Source of the DNA: a virus
Strand: one strand, 5' to 3'
Length of the DNA: 64,000 bases
Virus record (IMG/VR): IMGVR_UViG_3300009505_000013
Span: 22,667-86,666 of that record
A program made the translations under genes and the position numbers. Positions 62,615 to 64,000 of the stretch are shown here, one piece after another. Numbering within the stretch: the first letter of the stretch is position 1; the number at the start of each line of letters is the position of its first letter. The notes under the pieces were generated by a model, which did not search any database, was not told the origin of the DNA, and saw only the letters and a list, made by a program, of their open reading frames with translations.

Positions 62615-63745
62615 TTATCTGTTTAAAGGGTTATAACGTTTAATTTTAGATTGATCAAAGGATTTAAGTGCAGATGACACCCAGTTTACATCTTGAGTAT
62701 TTTTGTAACACAATATATGACATATTGCTGTCTCAGTTGGATTTAATCTAAGTAATCTACCTATCCTTTGTGCTGTTTTCTTTTCATTACCATATGCATG
62801 CATAATAATACCTTGTTTTAACCTTGGTATTGTAACACCTTCTGATAACTGTAACACACATGATAGAGTGTGTATCCTTCCATCTGAAAATAATTCTAAA
62901 TTTTCTTCTGACTTAGGGTTACCTGAATGATAACTATGCTTACTGATACGGTCTGCCTGCTTTTGTGTATTAGCAAATACTATACACTTATCCTCTATAT
63001 TCTTAACCATAGATTTTACATATGATTCTTTAGTTGGATAATCCATCAAAGCTCTCATTCTCATGATCCTTGCAAATTGCATTTGTTTAGGAGACTGTGC
63101 CTCTGCCACTCTACCATTACAATAATCATAATCTTTCTTCTCATTAGTAAACCAGTGCCCACCATTTTTATTTTTCTTTTTCAATGTAGGCAAACCAGAT
63201 AGCTCTAACTCATGTATAATTATCTTATAATCATTAAGTATATTACTTTCTGTTGCATCATCTACATCAAAGGTATATCTGATTGGACAATACTTGTTTA
63301 CAAGCATGCCTTTTACAGACTTCTTATCTCTTGGTGGTGTACCTGTTAAACCTAATATTTTACCTTGAAACTGTGATAAGAATATTTCATGACCTGGTAG
63401 TAATGAGTGACACTCATCTAAATAAACTATATCATAGTCATTTGGATTGTGTTTTTTTAATGATAGATAAGTAGTAAACGTTATATGCTTAACTAACTTT
63501 TCAACTTTCATCTTACCTAATTCATCTATCCATGATTGAGATACTGAATGTTTAGGTATTACTACTAAAGCCTGTACAAAAGGATTAAAGTTCCTTTGAA
63601 GGTGTTGTATAGCTATACGTGTTTTACCAACACCCATAGAAATGCCCAGACCACATCTTTTATGCTGAGCTGCTATATTTAATGCTTCTAGTTGAACTAC
63701 ATGTCTATTATTTACAGAGTAATCCAACTGAATATTTTTTGCCAT
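62615..63745 (-). CDS. SF2 DNA/RNA helicase (376 aa)
   Basis: Motif I GISMGVGKTR (Walker A at 36-42), motif II LDECHSL (D110-E-C-H113), motif III LGLTGTP, motif IV KCIVFANTQKQADRI, and motif VI QRIGRLLRL with the two Arg. These order as in DEAD/H-like SF2 helicases of the phage UvsW/RecG style. No nuclease domain is attached. Roles could be replication restart or recombination. Starts after the tRNA array on the same strand. Confidence 0.85.
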   Translation of the reverse strand: MAKNIQLDYSVNNRHVVQLEALNIAAQHKRCGLGISMGVGKTRIAIQHLQRNFNPFVQALVVIPKHSVSQSWIDELGKMKVEKLVKHITFTTYLSLKKHNPNDYDIVYLDECHSLLPGHEIFLSQFQGKILGLTGTPPRDKKSVKGMLVNKYCPIRYTFDVDDATESNILNDYKIIIHELELSGLPTLKKKNKNGGHWFTNEKKDYDYCNGRVAEAQSPKQMQFARIMRMRALMDYPTKESYVKSMVKNIEDKCIVFANTQKQADRISKHSYHSGNPKSEENLELFSDGRIHTLSCVLQLSEGVTIPRLKQGIIMHAYGNEKKTAQRIGRLLRLNPTETAICHILCYKNTQDVNWVSSALKSFDQSKIKRYNPLNR

Positions 63746-63807
63746 ATAATAATTGTTGTTGCCAGAACTAATGTCCAGGTTAGTATTCTAATTAATTTGT
63801 TTTTCAT
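63712..63807 (-). CDS. possible membrane micro-protein (31 aa)
   Basis: MKNKLIRILTWTLVLATTII, then IWQKIFSWITL: a single hydrophobic helix after a basic start. It overlaps the helicase start by 34 bases in another frame. The composition is protein-like, but nothing else supports it. Confidence 0.3.
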   Translation of the reverse strand: MKNKLIRILTWTLVLATTIIIWQKIFSWITL

Positions 63808-63823
63808 AATGTTACATTTAAGG

Positions 63824-63897
63824 TGGACCCTATAGGACTTGAACCTATGACCTATCCGTTATGAGCGGAGTGCTCTGACCAACTGAGCTAAGAGTCC
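63824..63897 (-). tRNA. tRNA-Met(CAT), elongator type
   Basis: Acceptor GGACTCT pairs with AGGGTCC; the D arm is TAGCTCAGTTGGTCAGAGCA, the anticodon loop CTCATAA (CAT), and the T arm ATAGG-TTCAAGT-CCTAT. Discriminator A is followed by CCT, so CCA is not fully encoded. The CAT anticodon could also be a lysidine-modified tRNA-Ile. Confidence 0.85.
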
Positions 63898-63986
63898 TGG
63901 TAGCCGGAGTGGGACTTGAACCCACACGAACTATCCAGTTCAACAGATTTTAAGTCTGTCATGTCTACCAATTCCATCATCCGGCC
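63898..63986 (-). tRNA. tRNA-Leu(TAA)
   Basis: Acceptor GGCCGGA pairs with TCCGGCT (G-U at the first pair). The anticodon loop is CTTAAAA (TAA), with a long variable arm, and the T arm is GTGGG-TTCAAGT-CCCAC. The discriminator A is followed by CCA, which is encoded and directly abuts the first base of the tRNA-Met. Confidence 0.88.
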
Positions 63987-64000
63987 TGGTGATCCCACTA
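63987..64000 (-). tRNA. 3' end of a third tRNA, cut by window edge
   Basis: The minus strand reads TAGTGGGATCACCA, ending in an encoded CCA directly before the first base of tRNA-Leu, as between the other two. The identity cannot be told. Confidence 0.55.

Noticed and set aside
1-64000. Stop-codon reassignment, as known in some crAss-like phages
   Set aside because: TAA, TAG and TGA all end genes at sensible places, and the large genes have no in-frame stops.
1-64000. CRISPR arrays, insertion sequences, integrase or attachment sites
   Set aside because: No regularly spaced repeats, transposase or recombinase motifs seen; nothing indicates lysogeny.

Overview
The window is the central part of a large tailed-phage genome, most likely a crAss-like phage (order Crassvirales) infecting a marine flavobacterium or related Bacteroidota. 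The evidence is as follows. Three very large virion-type genes lie in a row, one of 4,553 codons carrying a DFDID motif typical of the crAss-like virion RNA polymerase and an HEAFH zincin motif. The right part carries a compact replication module on the opposite strand. The DNA is strongly AT-rich, start codons lack clear Shine-Dalgarno sequences, and several intergenic regions carry TAnnTTTG promoter elements of the Bacteroidota type. No capsid, portal, terminase or endolysin gene is recognisable, so those must lie outside the window.

Left block, bases 1-28.9 kb, plus strand: five large virion or cargo-type proteins (the first cut by the window edge), including the RNA polymerase polyprotein and a 1,921-residue protein with a decayed zincin-like region. 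They are followed by a secreted outer-membrane beta-barrel-like protein, a small membrane/coiled-coil protein and a secreted thioredoxin-fold protein lacking its CxxC. Bases 28.9-31.8 kb, minus strand: class I ribonucleotide reductase (nrdA, nrdB) and a small gene, with a terminator between the small gene and nrdB.

Middle block, 31.9-43.0 kb, plus strand: a divergent control region, then a chain of overlapping mini-genes, three tail-fibre-like proteins that share a short N-terminal amphipathic segment, a holin-like membrane protein, and several very small proteins. One of these, 28 residues long, is a minimal CDGSH-type iron-sulfur protein. The third fibre carries Ig/cadherin-like domains and a DVSGSMD motif of the von Willebrand A (MIDAS) type.

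Right block, 43.0-63.8 kb, almost all minus strand: a MazG-like protein, small membrane proteins, a DUF932-like protein, a spore-photoproduct-lyase-like radical SAM protein, family B DNA polymerase, PD-(D/E)XK nuclease, a MoxR-like ATPase with a VWA/metallopeptidase partner and two related companion proteins, RusA-like resolvase, primase, SSB-like protein, Sak4-like ATPase, DnaB-like helicase, a DnaA-domain-IV-like protein, uracil-DNA glycosylase, a zinc-ribbon protein and an SF2 helicase. Genes overlap by ATGA or TAATG in many places, so they form long operons. These are subdivided by at least two internal rho-independent-type terminators, plus a terminator-like hairpin inside the VWA gene. 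A strong host-type promoter precedes the DnaA-like gene. The block ends in a tRNA array (elongator-type Met CAU, Leu UAA, and the 3' end of a third) with no spacer between tRNAs.

The gene set fits one plan. The virion carries a polymerase to start transcription. Early minus-strand genes supply nucleotides (RNR), repair (UDG, possibly the radical SAM enzyme), recombination (Sak4, SSB, nuclease, RusA) and replication (DnaA-like, DnaB, primase, PolB). The plus strand encodes structural, fibre and lysis-associated proteins. All functions are assigned by reading motifs by eye; no database search was possible.
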